A DNA stretch of 64,000 nucleotides, from NCBI GenBank assembly GCA_964590135.1, contig CAZPVX010000023.1, forward strand, positions 6,513 through 70,512, in the 5' to 3' direction. How positions within the stretch are numbered: position 1 is the first letter of the stretch; every line of letters starts with the position of its first letter. Shown here one piece after another: positions 11,491-19,319 of this stretch. The notes beneath the pieces were generated by a model, which was not told the origin of the DNA, did not search any database, and saw only the letters and a list, made by a program, of their open reading frames with translations. The DNA comes from JBDHWI01 sp964590135 (GTDB lineage: Bacteria; Chloroflexota; Anaerolineae; J036; Brachytrichaceae). Both the position numbers and the translations under genes were made by a program.

Positions 11491-12675
11491 TTATCGGAAT
11501 GGCGGCGCATAGTGCAAACCGCCGTTGCGATACAGGTTGTTCAGCCCGCGCGGGATCTGGTTCACTGTCGTCGGGCCGAAGGCGCGGTCATAGATTTCGG
11601 CGTAGTTACCCACTGCCTTGATCACATTCAATGCCCACGCCTTCGGCAGGCCAAGCTTTGCGCCCAGATCAACTTCCGGCATGCTGCCCAGCAGCCGGCG
11701 CACCTCGGCGCGCGTGTCACCCTCTGCAATGCTGTCGACGTTCGTTGTGTTGATGTTGAACTCCTCGCCGGCGAAGGTGGCAAAGACCACCCAATTCACG
11801 ATATCGAACCACTGGTCATCGCCGTGTCGCACCGCCGGCGCAAGCGGCTCCTTCGACAGCGTAGCATCCAGAATGACGTGATTCTGCGGGTCGGCCAGCA
11901 CGCCGCGCCGCGTCACCAACGCCGATTTGTCGGCACTCACCACGTCGCACTTGCCATCGACATACGCCGCAAAGGTCTGGTCGGCATCGTCAAACGTCGC
12001 GATGGTGAAAGTGATGGCGCTGGCGGCCGCAAACTCGGCCAGATTCTGCTCGGTGGTGGTGCCTTTCTGCACGCACACGCCCTTGCCGGCGACGCCCTTG
12101 GCCTCTGTGATGCCGCTGCTGTTCTTCGTCATCAGGCCCTGCCCATCGAAGAACGTGACGGCGGCGAAGTTCACCTGGTCCTCGGCATCGCGGCTCAGCG
12201 TCCAGGTGGTGTTGCGAATCAGCACGTCGATCTCGCCGGCGGCCAGCGCGGAGAAGCGCTGCTCGGCGTTGTAAGTCTTGAATTCGACTGCGCTCTTGTC
12301 GCCGAAGATGGCGGCAGCGATGGCGCGGCAATAATCGGCGTCGAGACCGGCCATGTTGGTTGCATCGCCGGCGCTGAAACCAGGCAATTGCCCGTTCACG
12401 CCGCACAGCAGCTTGCCGCGCGCCTTCACAGCCGCCAGCGTGCTGCCAAAGCCGGCGTTGGTTTCGCTGGCTGTGGCCGCGGTAGAAGGCGTCTCGGCGG
12501 TTACAGGGGCAGCCGGCTCAGCCGCGCTGGTCACTTCCACCACGCGCGTCACTTCTACTTCACGAGTCACCTCAACCGCGGCCGCGGTGGCTGCCGGTGC
12601 AACCGGCGCGGCTTGGCCACAGGCAGCCAGCAAAAGTGCCGGCAGAACAAGTGCAATCAGTGATTTTCTCTGCAT
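11491..12675 (-). CDS. aapJ: Amino-acid-binding lipoprotein (AapJ type), copy 2
   Basis: A 394-residue paralogue of the downstream binding protein, with the same architecture: signal peptide with lipobox LLLAAC (Cys19), linker VEVTREVEVTRVVEVT, then a family-3 ligand domain with GKLLCGVNGQLPGFSAG and DKSALVTRRGVL. A GGAG Shine-Dalgarno precedes ATG 12675. The two copies share the C-terminal pattern IPRGxNNLYxNGG and clearly come from a tandem duplication. They differ through the ligand domain, so the single transporter may accept two ligand sets. Confidence 0.92.
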   Translation of the reverse strand: MQRKSLIALVLPALLLAACGQAAPVAPAATAAAVEVTREVEVTRVVEVTSAAEPAAPVTAETPSTAATASETNAGFGSTLAAVKARGKLLCGVNGQLPGFSAGDATNMAGLDADYCRAIAAAIFGDKSAVEFKTYNAEQRFSALAAGEIDVLIRNTTWTLSRDAEDQVNFAAVTFFDGQGLMTKNSSGITEAKGVAGKGVCVQKGTTTEQNLAEFAAASAITFTIATFDDADQTFAAYVDGKCDVVSADKSALVTRRGVLADPQNHVILDATLSKEPLAPAVRHGDDQWFDIVNWVVFATFAGEEFNINTTNVDSIAEGDTRAEVRRLLGSMPEVDLGAKLGLPKAWALNVIKAVGNYAEIYDRAFGPTTVNQIPRGLNNLYRNGGLHYAPPFR

Positions 12676-12780
12676 GATTCTCCTTTGACGAATATTCGCA
12701 ACGTTTTATACCTTCAGACTTTCTGTTGCCTGTCACCTGCCCGCCGAGCCTCCCCACCCTTGTAAATATCGAAAGGCAAA

Positions 12781-12814
12781 AAAGAGCGGCATCCACTGTG
12801 TGATGCCGCTCTTT
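12781..12814 (-). terminator. Intrinsic terminator of the small winged-helix gene
   Basis: A 13-bp stem (12781-12793 with 12802-12814) with an 8-nt loop is followed on the minus strand by six T residues, 29 nt after the stop of the 53-residue gene. Confidence 0.8.
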
Positions 12815-12842
12815 CAGAACAGAACGGGCCAGAAGCCGGCGC

Positions 12843-13004
12843 CTATTTGATGATGCCGGCGCGACGCAGCCACTCTACACGCTGCTGAACATAGTCGTAC
12901 GAAATGCCTTCGGCCTTCGCCAGCGCGTGCCAATCGGGCAACCCCAGCCGCGCCGTCTTGATAGCCTCAAGAATCGTCTTCTCCAGTTTCGTCAACTTCA
13001 CCAT
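12843..13004 (-). CDS. 53-residue winged-helix-like small protein
   Basis: A short gene read on the minus strand from ATG 13004 to TAG 12843, with AAGGAG 9 nt before the start. The product begins MVKLTKLEKTILEAIKTARL and ends VEWLRRAGIIK. The predicted pattern is helix, helix-turn-helix (WHALAKAEGISYDYVQQRV), then the start of a wing, as in minimal winged-helix DNA-binding domains. It has its own terminator and stands alone between the aapJ paralogue and the GH4 gene. I do not recognise a named family; a DNA-binding role is inferred from the helix pattern. Confidence 0.65.
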   Translation of the reverse strand: MVKLTKLEKTILEAIKTARLGLPDWHALAKAEGISYDYVQQRVEWLRRAGIIK

Positions 13005-13110
13005 GCACTGACACTCCTTGAACAGGTCGATTTAACGCTGGCGGCATTAAATCAACATTAAATTCAACCCTGCAATTTTATTCGTGAAACCGGTTTTGTA
13101 AATGGCACGC

Positions 13111-13144
13111 AAAACTCGCGGACCTTCCGGGCTCCGCGAGTTTT
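13111..13144 (-). terminator. Intrinsic terminator of the GH4 gene
   Basis: A 12-bp stem (13111-13122 with 13133-13144) with a 10-nt loop and a short T-run lies 35 nt downstream of the GH4 stop on the minus strand. Confidence 0.75.
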
Positions 13145-13178
13145 AGATGCGATTCAGATCCGCCCAAGGCGGGGAAGA

Positions 13179-14504
13179 TCAAACGCTGAAGTGCTTGAAC
13201 GCCGGCAGATGCGGCTGGTTCTTCTTGAGCATCTCGTTCACCATCTTCTTGATCTCGGCTAGCGACAGCACCGCCGATGTGAGTGGGTCATACACGCATG
13301 CCCAGTAAACAAGGTTCGGGTCGCCGGTCAGCGCCGCTTCCACCGCCATCTCTTCGACCATCACGCTGGTGTGCACCAGCGCCACCAACTGCGGCGGCAA
13401 TGCACCCACATGCACCGGGCGGAAGCCGTTCTTGTCCACATAGACCGGCACTTCCACGCAGCAATCCGCCGGCAGGTTGTCGATCAAATTCTTGTTCGCC
13501 ACATTGCCGTTGTAGCCGAAGATTTCGCCGCCCATCAGCGCGTTGATGATGTAGGCTGCGTATTCATGCCCGCGCTCCAATTTGATCGGGTGATCGCTCG
13601 CCAGCCACTTCTGCGCATCCTTGCGCCAGTTGTGGGCGCGATTCTTGTACGCCTTCAGGATGTAGGCATATTCACCCGGGTTCCAACCCGTGCCATGCAT
13701 ACAGTATTTCTCGATCAAGTCAGGGCGCTTGCGGAACCAGGCGTTGTATTCGCTGTTGTGGCCGCTGCTCTCGGTGACGTAGTAGCCGAGATGGATGAAC
13801 ATCTCGTTGCGCACGATCTCTTCGTTGTAGACGGCCTTCTTCTTCATCGCCGCGCGCAGGGCGGGATAGGCATCCTCGCCGTTGCGCTCATACTTCAGGT
13901 AGAACGCCTGGTGGTTGATGCCGGCGCAGGTGTAGGTGATCTCGCTCATGTCCGCGCCGATCCAGCGGGCCAGCATCTCTGCGGTGCCCTGCACGCTGTG
14001 GCACAAGCCCGTGACCGGAATGTACGACTCGCGCTGCATGGCGCGGCACAGCATCGCCATCGGGTTGGTGTAGTTCAGCATCACCGCCTGCGGGCAATAC
14101 TTCTCCATGTCCTTGATGATGCTGAGCAGCAGGGGAATCGTGCGCAGTGCGCGAAACACGCCGCTCGGCCCGCGCGTGTCGCCAATGTTGGTGTCCACGC
14201 CGTATTTCTTGGGGATGAGAATGTCGTGCTGCCACACCTCGAAGCCGCCGGCCAGCACGGTCACGATCACCACGTCGGCGCCCTTCAGCGCCTCAGCGCG
14301 GTCGGTGGTGGCTTCCACCTTTGCCGGGTAATTGCCCATCTGCACGATCTTGTTGATCGACTTGTGGATGAAGTCGAGCCGCTCTTTGTCGATATCCATC
14401 AAACTGAGCGTTGCATTTTCCAGCAGCGGGAAAGTGAGAATGTCGCGGACGAGGTTGCGCGTGAAGCCGAGGCTACCAGCGCCGATAAATGCGATCTTTG
14501 TCAT
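13179..14504 (-). CDS. Family 4 glycoside hydrolase, alpha-galactosidase-like
   Basis: A 441-residue GH4 enzyme, the NAD- and Mn-dependent glycosidases that work by redox/elimination chemistry. It shows the dinucleotide motif FIGAGSLGFTRNLVRD at the N-terminus, NYTNPMAML, and the metal-binding GLCHSVQGT Cys and GINHQAF His. CHSV is the pattern of the alpha-galactosidase (MelA) branch, and length matches MelA. It is cytoplasmic, so it should act on an imported galactoside. It follows the SIS gene by 17 nt on the same strand. GH4 specificity varies, so alpha-glucuronidase remains possible. Confidence 0.88.
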   Translation of the reverse strand: MTKIAFIGAGSLGFTRNLVRDILTFPLLENATLSLMDIDKERLDFIHKSINKIVQMGNYPAKVEATTDRAEALKGADVVIVTVLAGGFEVWQHDILIPKKYGVDTNIGDTRGPSGVFRALRTIPLLLSIIKDMEKYCPQAVMLNYTNPMAMLCRAMQRESYIPVTGLCHSVQGTAEMLARWIGADMSEITYTCAGINHQAFYLKYERNGEDAYPALRAAMKKKAVYNEEIVRNEMFIHLGYYVTESSGHNSEYNAWFRKRPDLIEKYCMHGTGWNPGEYAYILKAYKNRAHNWRKDAQKWLASDHPIKLERGHEYAAYIINALMGGEIFGYNGNVANKNLIDNLPADCCVEVPVYVDKNGFRPVHVGALPPQLVALVHTSVMVEEMAVEAALTGDPNLVYWACVYDPLTSAVLSLAEIKKMVNEMLKKNQPHLPAFKHFSV

Positions 14505-14521
14505 TTTTCTCCCAATTCAAA

Positions 14522-15550
14522 TTACAGTTTGACCACCGCGTTCAGGTTGTGCGGGCGGTCAGGATTCAGCCCTTTGCTGATGGCGTGCTCATAGGCCAGC
14601 AGTTGGCCGGCGACAACGCAGAGTGCATTGCGCGCCGGCTCGCGCAAGCCCGATGCAAAGTTCACGTCACAGCCGGCCTCGCCGATGCTGAGGGTCGTGC
14701 CGCCCAGCTTGCGCATGTCAGCCAGCACCGCCTGTTCACGCTCGCCGTTGCGCTCGCTCACCAGCCCGATCACCAGCGTCGAGTTGTTCACCATCGTTTG
14801 CGGTCCATGCCGGAACTCCATGAAGTGGAACGGCTCGCTGTGGCTGAGTGACATCTCCTTCATCTTCAAGCTCATCTCGCAGGCAAGGCCATAGCGCTCG
14901 CCGCTGCCGAGGAAATAGTAGCGGTCGAAGCCGGCGTTGTGGCCATGCTGCTGCGCCAATGGCGCGGCGACGGCCAGCACGCGCTTGCACGCCTCGCCAG
15001 TCTGCAACAGGTCGCGCATCTGCATATCGTGGCCGGCAAAGGTCGCGCCGCTCGCCAGCGCCGCCAGATAGAGCGAGGTGAACGCGCGGGTCTGGGCGAA
15101 GCTCTCTTCCTGTCCGCTCGTCACAACGAGGTTCGCCTTGCCCAGCGTGGCGAGCGGTGCTTGCGGGTAGCACGAAATCGTCAACACATCGCCGGCGCCC
15201 TCACCCGCAAATGCCTCGCATGCGCGCAGCACCTCGGTGGTCGCGCCGGAGCGACTGAGCGCAACGAGCAACGTCGGCTTCTTGAGATAGGTGTTGCGCG
15301 GGTTGAGCCAGATTTCAGATGCCGGCGCAGCCACCGCCGGCAAGCCCAACTCGCGCCAGTTCGCCGCAGTCGCCTGCGCGATGTAGTACGGCGAGCCGCA
15401 ACCTGTGAGCAGCACCTGTGCGTAATTGCCGGCTTGCCAGAGCGCTTGCAACGCCGCTGCATTCTCCTGCGCCACTTGCAGGGCCGCCGGCCATGCGCTG
15501 GGCTGCGAGTGAATCTCTTCGATCGTGTGTTTACCTGGTTTTTCTGCCAT
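14522..15550 (-). CDS. SIS-domain sugar isomerase/deaminase (AgaS-like)
   Basis: A 342-residue double-SIS protein resembling AgaS/GlmS isomerase domains, which interconvert amino-sugar and keto-sugar phosphates. Visible signatures: VLLTGCGSPYYIA, the phosphate-binding SRSGATTEVL, FLGSGERYGLACE, and FRHGPQTMV near residue 245. There is no glutaminase domain, so it is not GlmS. Start ATG 15550 is chosen because it has an AAGGA Shine-Dalgarno and begins the conserved region. It is the first gene of a pair with GH4. With the downstream tagatose/fructose-kinase-like gene it suggests catabolism of a galactosamine- or tagatose-type sugar, which is inference. Confidence 0.82.
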   Translation of the reverse strand: MAEKPGKHTIEEIHSQPSAWPAALQVAQENAAALQALWQAGNYAQVLLTGCGSPYYIAQATAANWRELGLPAVAAPASEIWLNPRNTYLKKPTLLVALSRSGATTEVLRACEAFAGEGAGDVLTISCYPQAPLATLGKANLVVTSGQEESFAQTRAFTSLYLAALASGATFAGHDMQMRDLLQTGEACKRVLAVAAPLAQQHGHNAGFDRYYFLGSGERYGLACEMSLKMKEMSLSHSEPFHFMEFRHGPQTMVNNSTLVIGLVSERNGEREQAVLADMRKLGGTTLSIGEAGCDVNFASGLREPARNALCVVAGQLLAYEHAISKGLNPDRPHNLNAVVKL

Positions 15551-15690
15551 GATGTTTTCCTTGCCTATTGAGGAGCGCAATTGGTCAATTGTCAAACACT
15601 GTGTTGTTCAGGATGGTTTTTACAGGCACGGCGACTCGCTTTTTCAAAACCCAGCGGCGTTACGCAGACCTGATAAAGGCGATTATCCCC

Positions 15691-15696
15691 TACAAT
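15691..15696 (+). promoter_or_regulatory. -10 hexamer TACAAT of the first PfkB gene
   Basis: TACAAT lies 10 nt before ATG 15707, so any 5' leader would be only a few nucleotides. No Shine-Dalgarno is present. The divergent SIS gene starts 157 nt away, making this a shared promoter region. Confidence 0.45.
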
Positions 15697-15706
15697 CCCT
15701 TGCAAC

Positions 15707-16639
15707 ATGGAAGCACGCGATTTCGACATTGTGGTCGTCGGCGAGTTGAACGCCGACCTCGTATTGAGCGGTGACGTGACGCCGGCATTCGGGCAAGTGG
15801 AGAAACTCATCGATGACGCCTCACTCGTGCTGGGCAGTTCATCAGCCATCTTCGCGTGCGGCGCTGCGCGGCTCGGTCTGCGTGTGGCATTCATCGGCAA
15901 GGTCGGCGATGATGCCCTCGGCCACTTCTGCATCCAGCAATTGCAGCGGCGCGGTGTGAACGCGCTGGGCGTCCTCGTGCAATCCGATCTCAAAACCGGC
16001 CTGTCGGTCATCTTCAACAAGACCAGCGATCGCGCCATCCTGACCTACTCCGGCAGCATCCGTGAATTGCGCGCCGGCGACATCGACCTCGCGCTGGTGA
16101 AGCGCGCGCGGCACCTGCACGTCGGCAGCTATTACATGCTGGACCATCTGCGACCTGATGTGCCGGCGCTCTTCGACGCCGCGCATGCCGCCGGCCTCAC
16201 CATCTCCATCGACACAAACTATGACCCGACTGAGCAGTGGCAGGGCGGCATTCACGACACCCTGCGCCGGACCGATGTATTCCTGCCAAACGACACTGAG
16301 CTGATGCAGATTGCGCAGCAGGGCGACATTGATGCGGCGTTGAAGGCGATGAGCGCCATCGTGCCATTGACGGCGGTGAAGCTGGGCAAGGCCGGCGCAA
16401 AGGCACAGCGCGGCGATGAGGTGTTTACCGCCGGCAGCATCCAGGTGGACGTGGTGGATACTGTCGGCGCTGGTGACAGCTTCGACGCCGGCTTCATCTA
16501 CGGTTATCTCGCCGGCTGGGAGTTGACAAAGAGCCTGCGCATGGGCTGCGTGTGCGGCGCATTGTCGACCCGCGCCGCCGGCGGCACTGCCGCCCAGGCC
16601 ACCCTCGCAGAAGCGATGGCTTTTCTTGGACAGGACTAA
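15707..16639 (+). CDS. PfkB-family sugar kinase (ribokinase-like)
   Basis: A 310-residue ribokinase-fold kinase. The N-terminus DIVVVGELNADLVLSGDV carries the substrate-binding Gly/Asn/Asp of PfkB proteins. The C-terminal signature DTVGAGDSFDAGFIYG has the catalytic Asp and anion hole near residue 250. The substrate is not evident; the protein is closer to ribokinase/fructokinase-type members than to LacC. It starts divergently from the SIS-GH4 pair and probably phosphorylates the sugar released by that module. Confidence 0.88.
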   Translation: MEARDFDIVVVGELNADLVLSGDVTPAFGQVEKLIDDASLVLGSSSAIFACGAARLGLRVAFIGKVGDDALGHFCIQQLQRRGVNALGVLVQSDLKTGLSVIFNKTSDRAILTYSGSIRELRAGDIDLALVKRARHLHVGSYYMLDHLRPDVPALFDAAHAAGLTISIDTNYDPTEQWQGGIHDTLRRTDVFLPNDTELMQIAQQGDIDAALKAMSAIVPLTAVKLGKAGAKAQRGDEVFTAGSIQVDVVDTVGAGDSFDAGFIYGYLAGWELTKSLRMGCVCGALSTRAAGGTAAQATLAEAMAFLGQD

Positions 16640-16682
16640 CAAGATGAACTGATTCCCCAAGGTTTTTAGGTTTCACATCGTT

Positions 16683-16743
16683 ATGCCCGCGCAGGCGGGC
16701 ATCCAGAGCCGATACAAGCTTGGATTCCCGCTTTCGCGGGAAT
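16683..16743. repeat. Paired REP-like hairpins (VIPAKAGIQ-type repeat)
   Basis: Two 8-bp-stem hairpins, ATGCCCGC/GCGGGCAT (16683-16702) and ATTCCCGC/GCGGGAAT (16724-16743), are joined by a linker. Read on the minus strand the element spells the well-known spurious peptide VIPAKAGIQ, a mark of this widely dispersed intergenic repeat class. It lies in the 311-bp gap between the two PfkB genes. Confidence 0.75.
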
Positions 16744-16802
16744 GACGAAAAAACTCAGGTAATCAGCAAGATGAACTGGATTCACGGGTAATGTGATCGC
16801 AC

Positions 16803-16905
16803 CTGGACTTACGCACGATGACACAAACCCCACCCCAACCCCTCCCCAATGGGGAGGGGTTGGGGTGGGGTCAGCATCACAAATCGACGTTTTGCGTAAG
16901 TCCAG
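16803..16905. mobile_element. 103-bp MITE-like element with 6-bp target duplication
   Basis: The element is bounded by perfect 13-bp terminal inverted repeats (CTGGACTTACGCA at 16803-16815; reverse complement at 16893-16905). It is flanked on both sides by the direct repeat TCGCAC (16797-16802 and 16906-16911), as expected for a target-site duplication. Its core is a 22-bp-arm G/C-rich palindrome (16827-16848 with 16850-16871). It has no coding capacity, so a transposase would act in trans. The parent insertion-sequence family cannot be told from the sequence alone. Confidence 0.8.
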
Positions 16906-16950
16906 TCGCACAATAGAAAATAGACTTGGCTTTCGATTCTTGGCTCATCC

Positions 16951-17883
16951 ATGATTCTCTGCGTCACCCCCAACCCCGCGCTCGATCGCACCCTGGTGGT
17001 GCCGGACTTTCGCCTGCATGATGTCAGCCGCGCGACGGAGGTGATCGCAGTCGCCGGCGGCAAGGGGCTGAACGCCGCGCGCGCCATCAAACAGCTTGGC
17101 GGTGATGCGACCTGCGCCGGCGTGCTGGGGGGTCACACCGGCCGGCTGTTCGCGCAGCTTGCCACCGCAGAGGGACTGCGCAGCGAATGGACATGGATCG
17201 CCGCCGAGACGCGCCTCGCCATCATCGTCGCCGACGGCAGCGGGCGCGACGCCTCGCTCATCAACGAGCCGGGGCCACCGGTGACAAATGAAGAGTGGTT
17301 GCAATTTGCAGCCTGCGTAGAAGCGCTGGCCGCAAAGTCGAGCGCCGTGACGTTCAGCGGCAGCGTGGTGAAGGGGCCAACGCCGGCGCAGTTCGCCGCG
17401 CTGCTCGGCGTGTGCGCAGCACAAGGCGCACAGGTGTGGGCCGACAGCAGCGGTGAATGGCTGCGCGCTGCCGCCGGCGTGCCGCGCATCAACATCAAGG
17501 TAAACGGCGAGGAGGCGGCCGAGCTGCTCGGCGCAAGCGTGACGACGCTGGATGAAGCCGCGCCGGCCGCGGCCGCCCTGCGCGAGCGATTTCATTTGCA
17601 GCGGGTCATCCTCACGCTGGGCCGGCGCGGCGCTGCCTGCGCAGATGAAAATCACAGGTGGATTGCGCACCCGCCGGCGGTGAAGGCGGTCAGCAGCGTG
17701 GGCAGCGGCGATTGCTTCCTCGGCGCGCTGGTGCTTTCATTGTGCGAGGGCCGCGCAATGGATGAGGCGTTGCGCAGTGCGGTGGCTGCCGGCGCAGCCA
17801 ATGCCATGTCAGTTGGCGGCGGACACTTTGCGGCGGACGATTATCAACTGGCGATACGTGAAACGCGCGTTGAAATTTTTTAA
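16951..17883 (+). CDS. PfkB-family hexose-phosphate kinase (1-phosphofructokinase / tagatose-6-phosphate kinase type)
   Basis: A 310-residue PfkB kinase of the LacC/FruK branch: N-terminus MILCVTPNPALDRTLVVPDF, the GGKGLNAARAIKQLGG signature near residue 35, and VGSGDCFLGALVLSL with the catalytic Asp near residue 252. These enzymes phosphorylate fructose-1-phosphate or tagatose-6-phosphate to bisphosphates. Next to an AgaS-like isomerase, tagatose-6-phosphate is a reasonable substrate, but no bisphosphate aldolase lies in the window. The amidohydrolase gene follows after 15 nt. Confidence 0.87.
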   Translation: MILCVTPNPALDRTLVVPDFRLHDVSRATEVIAVAGGKGLNAARAIKQLGGDATCAGVLGGHTGRLFAQLATAEGLRSEWTWIAAETRLAIIVADGSGRDASLINEPGPPVTNEEWLQFAACVEALAAKSSAVTFSGSVVKGPTPAQFAALLGVCAAQGAQVWADSSGEWLRAAAGVPRINIKVNGEEAAELLGASVTTLDEAAPAAAALRERFHLQRVILTLGRRGAACADENHRWIAHPPAVKAVSSVGSGDCFLGALVLSLCEGRAMDEALRSAVAAGAANAMSVGGGHFAADDYQLAIRETRVEIF

Positions 17884-17898
17884 CTACGGCAGGAAATC

Positions 17899-18936
17899 AT
17901 GACCCTATCTCTTCCCAACTTCCAACCGCATTCGAAGATGGTCACCAAGACCACGTTGATCGAGCGACCGAAGTTTCCTGTGATCGATGCGCACAACCAC
18001 CTCGGCATCTTCGGCGGCAACTACGACCAGCGCCCGCCGCAGGACTTGTTTGCCGCGCTGGATGAAGCGCACGTCGACGCCTACGTTGACCTCGACGGGG
18101 GCTGGGGAGAAGCCATCCTGCAACACCGGCTCGACACATTCAAGGCGTTTGCGCCGCAGCGCTATCAGGTTTTCGCCGGCGTGGCCTGGGAAAAGTGGTC
18201 CGAGCACGGCGACCGCTTCGGCGAATACGCAGCAATGCGCTTGCGCGAGCAGGTTCGCTGGGGCGCACAGGGCTTGAAGATCTGGAAGCCCTTCGGACTG
18301 CATGTGCGCGATCAGCACGACGTGCTGGTGAAGGTGGACGACCCGCGACTGGATGTACTGTGGGCAACTGCCGGCGAACTCAAGCTGCCGGTGTTGGTGC
18401 ATGTCGCCGACCCGGTCGCCTTCTTCGATCCGGTCGATGAAACCAATGAGCGCTGGGAAGAATTGCATGCGCATCCCGACTGGCAATTTCCATCCCCACC
18501 TTTCCCGCCCTTCCTCGACATCGTGAACGCTTTCGCGCGCGTGGTTGAGCGGCATGCCGGCGTCACCTTCATCGGCGCGCATGTCGGCTGCTACGCCGAG
18601 AATCTGCAATGGGTGTCGAGCGTGCTGAAGCGCTGCCCCAACTTCTACGTGGACATCAGCGCGCGGCTGGGCGATCTTGGCCGGCAGCCGTATGCGGCGC
18701 GGCGCTTTTTCATCGAACATGCCGACCGCATCCTGTTCGGCATCGACGCCGGCCCCGACCTCGCCAGTTACCGGCTGTATTACCGCTTCCTCGAAACCGA
18801 GGATGAATACTTCAACTACACCCCGAACGCCGGCGCGCCCAAACAAGGTCGCTGGATGGCCTACGGCATACACCTGCCCGACGACGTGCTGCGCAAGGTG
18901 TATGCGGAGAATGCGAAGCGCGTGTTGGGTTTTTAA
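17899..18936 (+). CDS. Amidohydrolase-family (PF04909-type) TIM-barrel protein
   Basis: A 345-residue metal-dependent hydrolase of the amidohydrolase-2 group. The N-terminal VIDAHNHLGIFGG gives a metal-site motif of the H-x-H type in its N-H form. FIGAHVGCYAENL near residue 215 supplies a His, and LFGIDAGPD near residue 275 the late Asp. Substrate unknown; family members include decarboxylases and lactonases. A GGCAGG-like Shine-Dalgarno precedes ATG 17899, and an alternative ATG lies at 17938. It probably belongs to the operon with the preceding kinase. Confidence 0.8.
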   Translation: MTLSLPNFQPHSKMVTKTTLIERPKFPVIDAHNHLGIFGGNYDQRPPQDLFAALDEAHVDAYVDLDGGWGEAILQHRLDTFKAFAPQRYQVFAGVAWEKWSEHGDRFGEYAAMRLREQVRWGAQGLKIWKPFGLHVRDQHDVLVKVDDPRLDVLWATAGELKLPVLVHVADPVAFFDPVDETNERWEELHAHPDWQFPSPPFPPFLDIVNAFARVVERHAGVTFIGAHVGCYAENLQWVSSVLKRCPNFYVDISARLGDLGRQPYAARRFFIEHADRILFGIDAGPDLASYRLYYRFLETEDEYFNYTPNAGAPKQGRWMAYGIHLPDDVLRKVYAENAKRVLGF

Positions 18937-18940
18937 GTGA

Positions 18941-19004
18941 TTGAGCCATCTGACGACTGGACGATTGCGTCATCAACGTATATCTCAACGACCCAATGGC
19001 TCAA
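18941..19004. repeat. Dispersed intergenic inverted repeat, copy A
   Basis: TTGAGCCAT (18941-18949) is exactly complementary to ATGGCTCAA (18996-19004). The block shares the words ACGATTGCGTC and ACCCAATGGCTCAA, in the same order and nearly the same spacing, with 51534-51595. This argues for two copies of one dispersed element. Confidence 0.6.
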
Positions 19005-19030
19005 GTCCGCTATTTTCGAAAATTCGCCTA

Positions 19031-19058
19031 TTGACATCCCGCCATTCCCTGTTATCCT
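19031..19058 (+). promoter_or_regulatory. Sigma-70 promoter upstream of leader ORF and RIO kinase
   Basis: A perfect TTGACA (19031-19036), a 16-nt spacer and TATCCT (19053-19058) start a leader of about 250 nt before the RIO kinase gene. Confidence 0.75.
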
Positions 19059-19100
19059 CTTGCGCGGTCAAAAAACTTTCAAAAAGGAGGCGCACACGCA

Positions 19101-19163
19101 ATGCAAGTTCAATTCAACACCCCTGCCCGCACGCTCGTTGTGAGTGCGCCTGTGCTCGCCTAA
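19101..19163 (+). CDS. 20-residue candidate leader peptide
   Basis: A small ORF with an excellent AAAGGAGG Shine-Dalgarno (19083-19090), ATG 19101 and TAA 19161. It encodes MQVQFNTPARTLVVSAPVLA. It lies between a strong promoter and two tandem terminator-like hairpins, the usual arrangement of an attenuator leader peptide. It contains no run of a single regulatory amino acid, so if it acts as a leader the signal may be ribosome stalling rather than starvation for one amino acid. Confidence 0.5.
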   Translation: MQVQFNTPARTLVVSAPVLA

Positions 19164-19195
19164 AGCTCCGACTGAATCAGTCTGCTTGCGGTCTG

Positions 19196-19225
19196 CCACG
19201 GCGCCTCACCGGCCCGTGGTTTTTT
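19196..19225 (+). terminator. Leader hairpin 1 with T-run
   Basis: CCACGG (19196-19201) pairs with CCGTGG (19214-19219), followed by TTTTTT. It lies 33 nt after the leader-peptide stop. Its stem word is the same as that of hairpin 2 downstream, so the two could exchange partners. Confidence 0.65.
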
Positions 19226-19260
19226 GTTGCCTGTCGCCCGCCGGCGCTTGCAACAGTCTT

Positions 19261-19297
19261 CCACGGCAACGCCTTTGTGTGTCCGTGGTTTTCTTTT
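19261..19297 (+). terminator. Leader hairpin 2 with T-run
   Basis: CCACGG (19261-19266) pairs with CCGTGG (19283-19288), followed by TTTTCTTTT, 23 nt before the RIO kinase start. The left arm of hairpin 1 can pair equally well with the right arm of this one, which would allow alternative folds. Confidence 0.65.
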
Positions 19298-19319
19298 CCA
19301 TTCCGTTTGCAGACTTACC

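Noticed and set aside
16681..16911. 76-codon minus-strand frame containing VIPAKAGIQ
   Set aside because: This is the well-known spurious translation of a dispersed hairpin repeat plus the MITE, not a protein.
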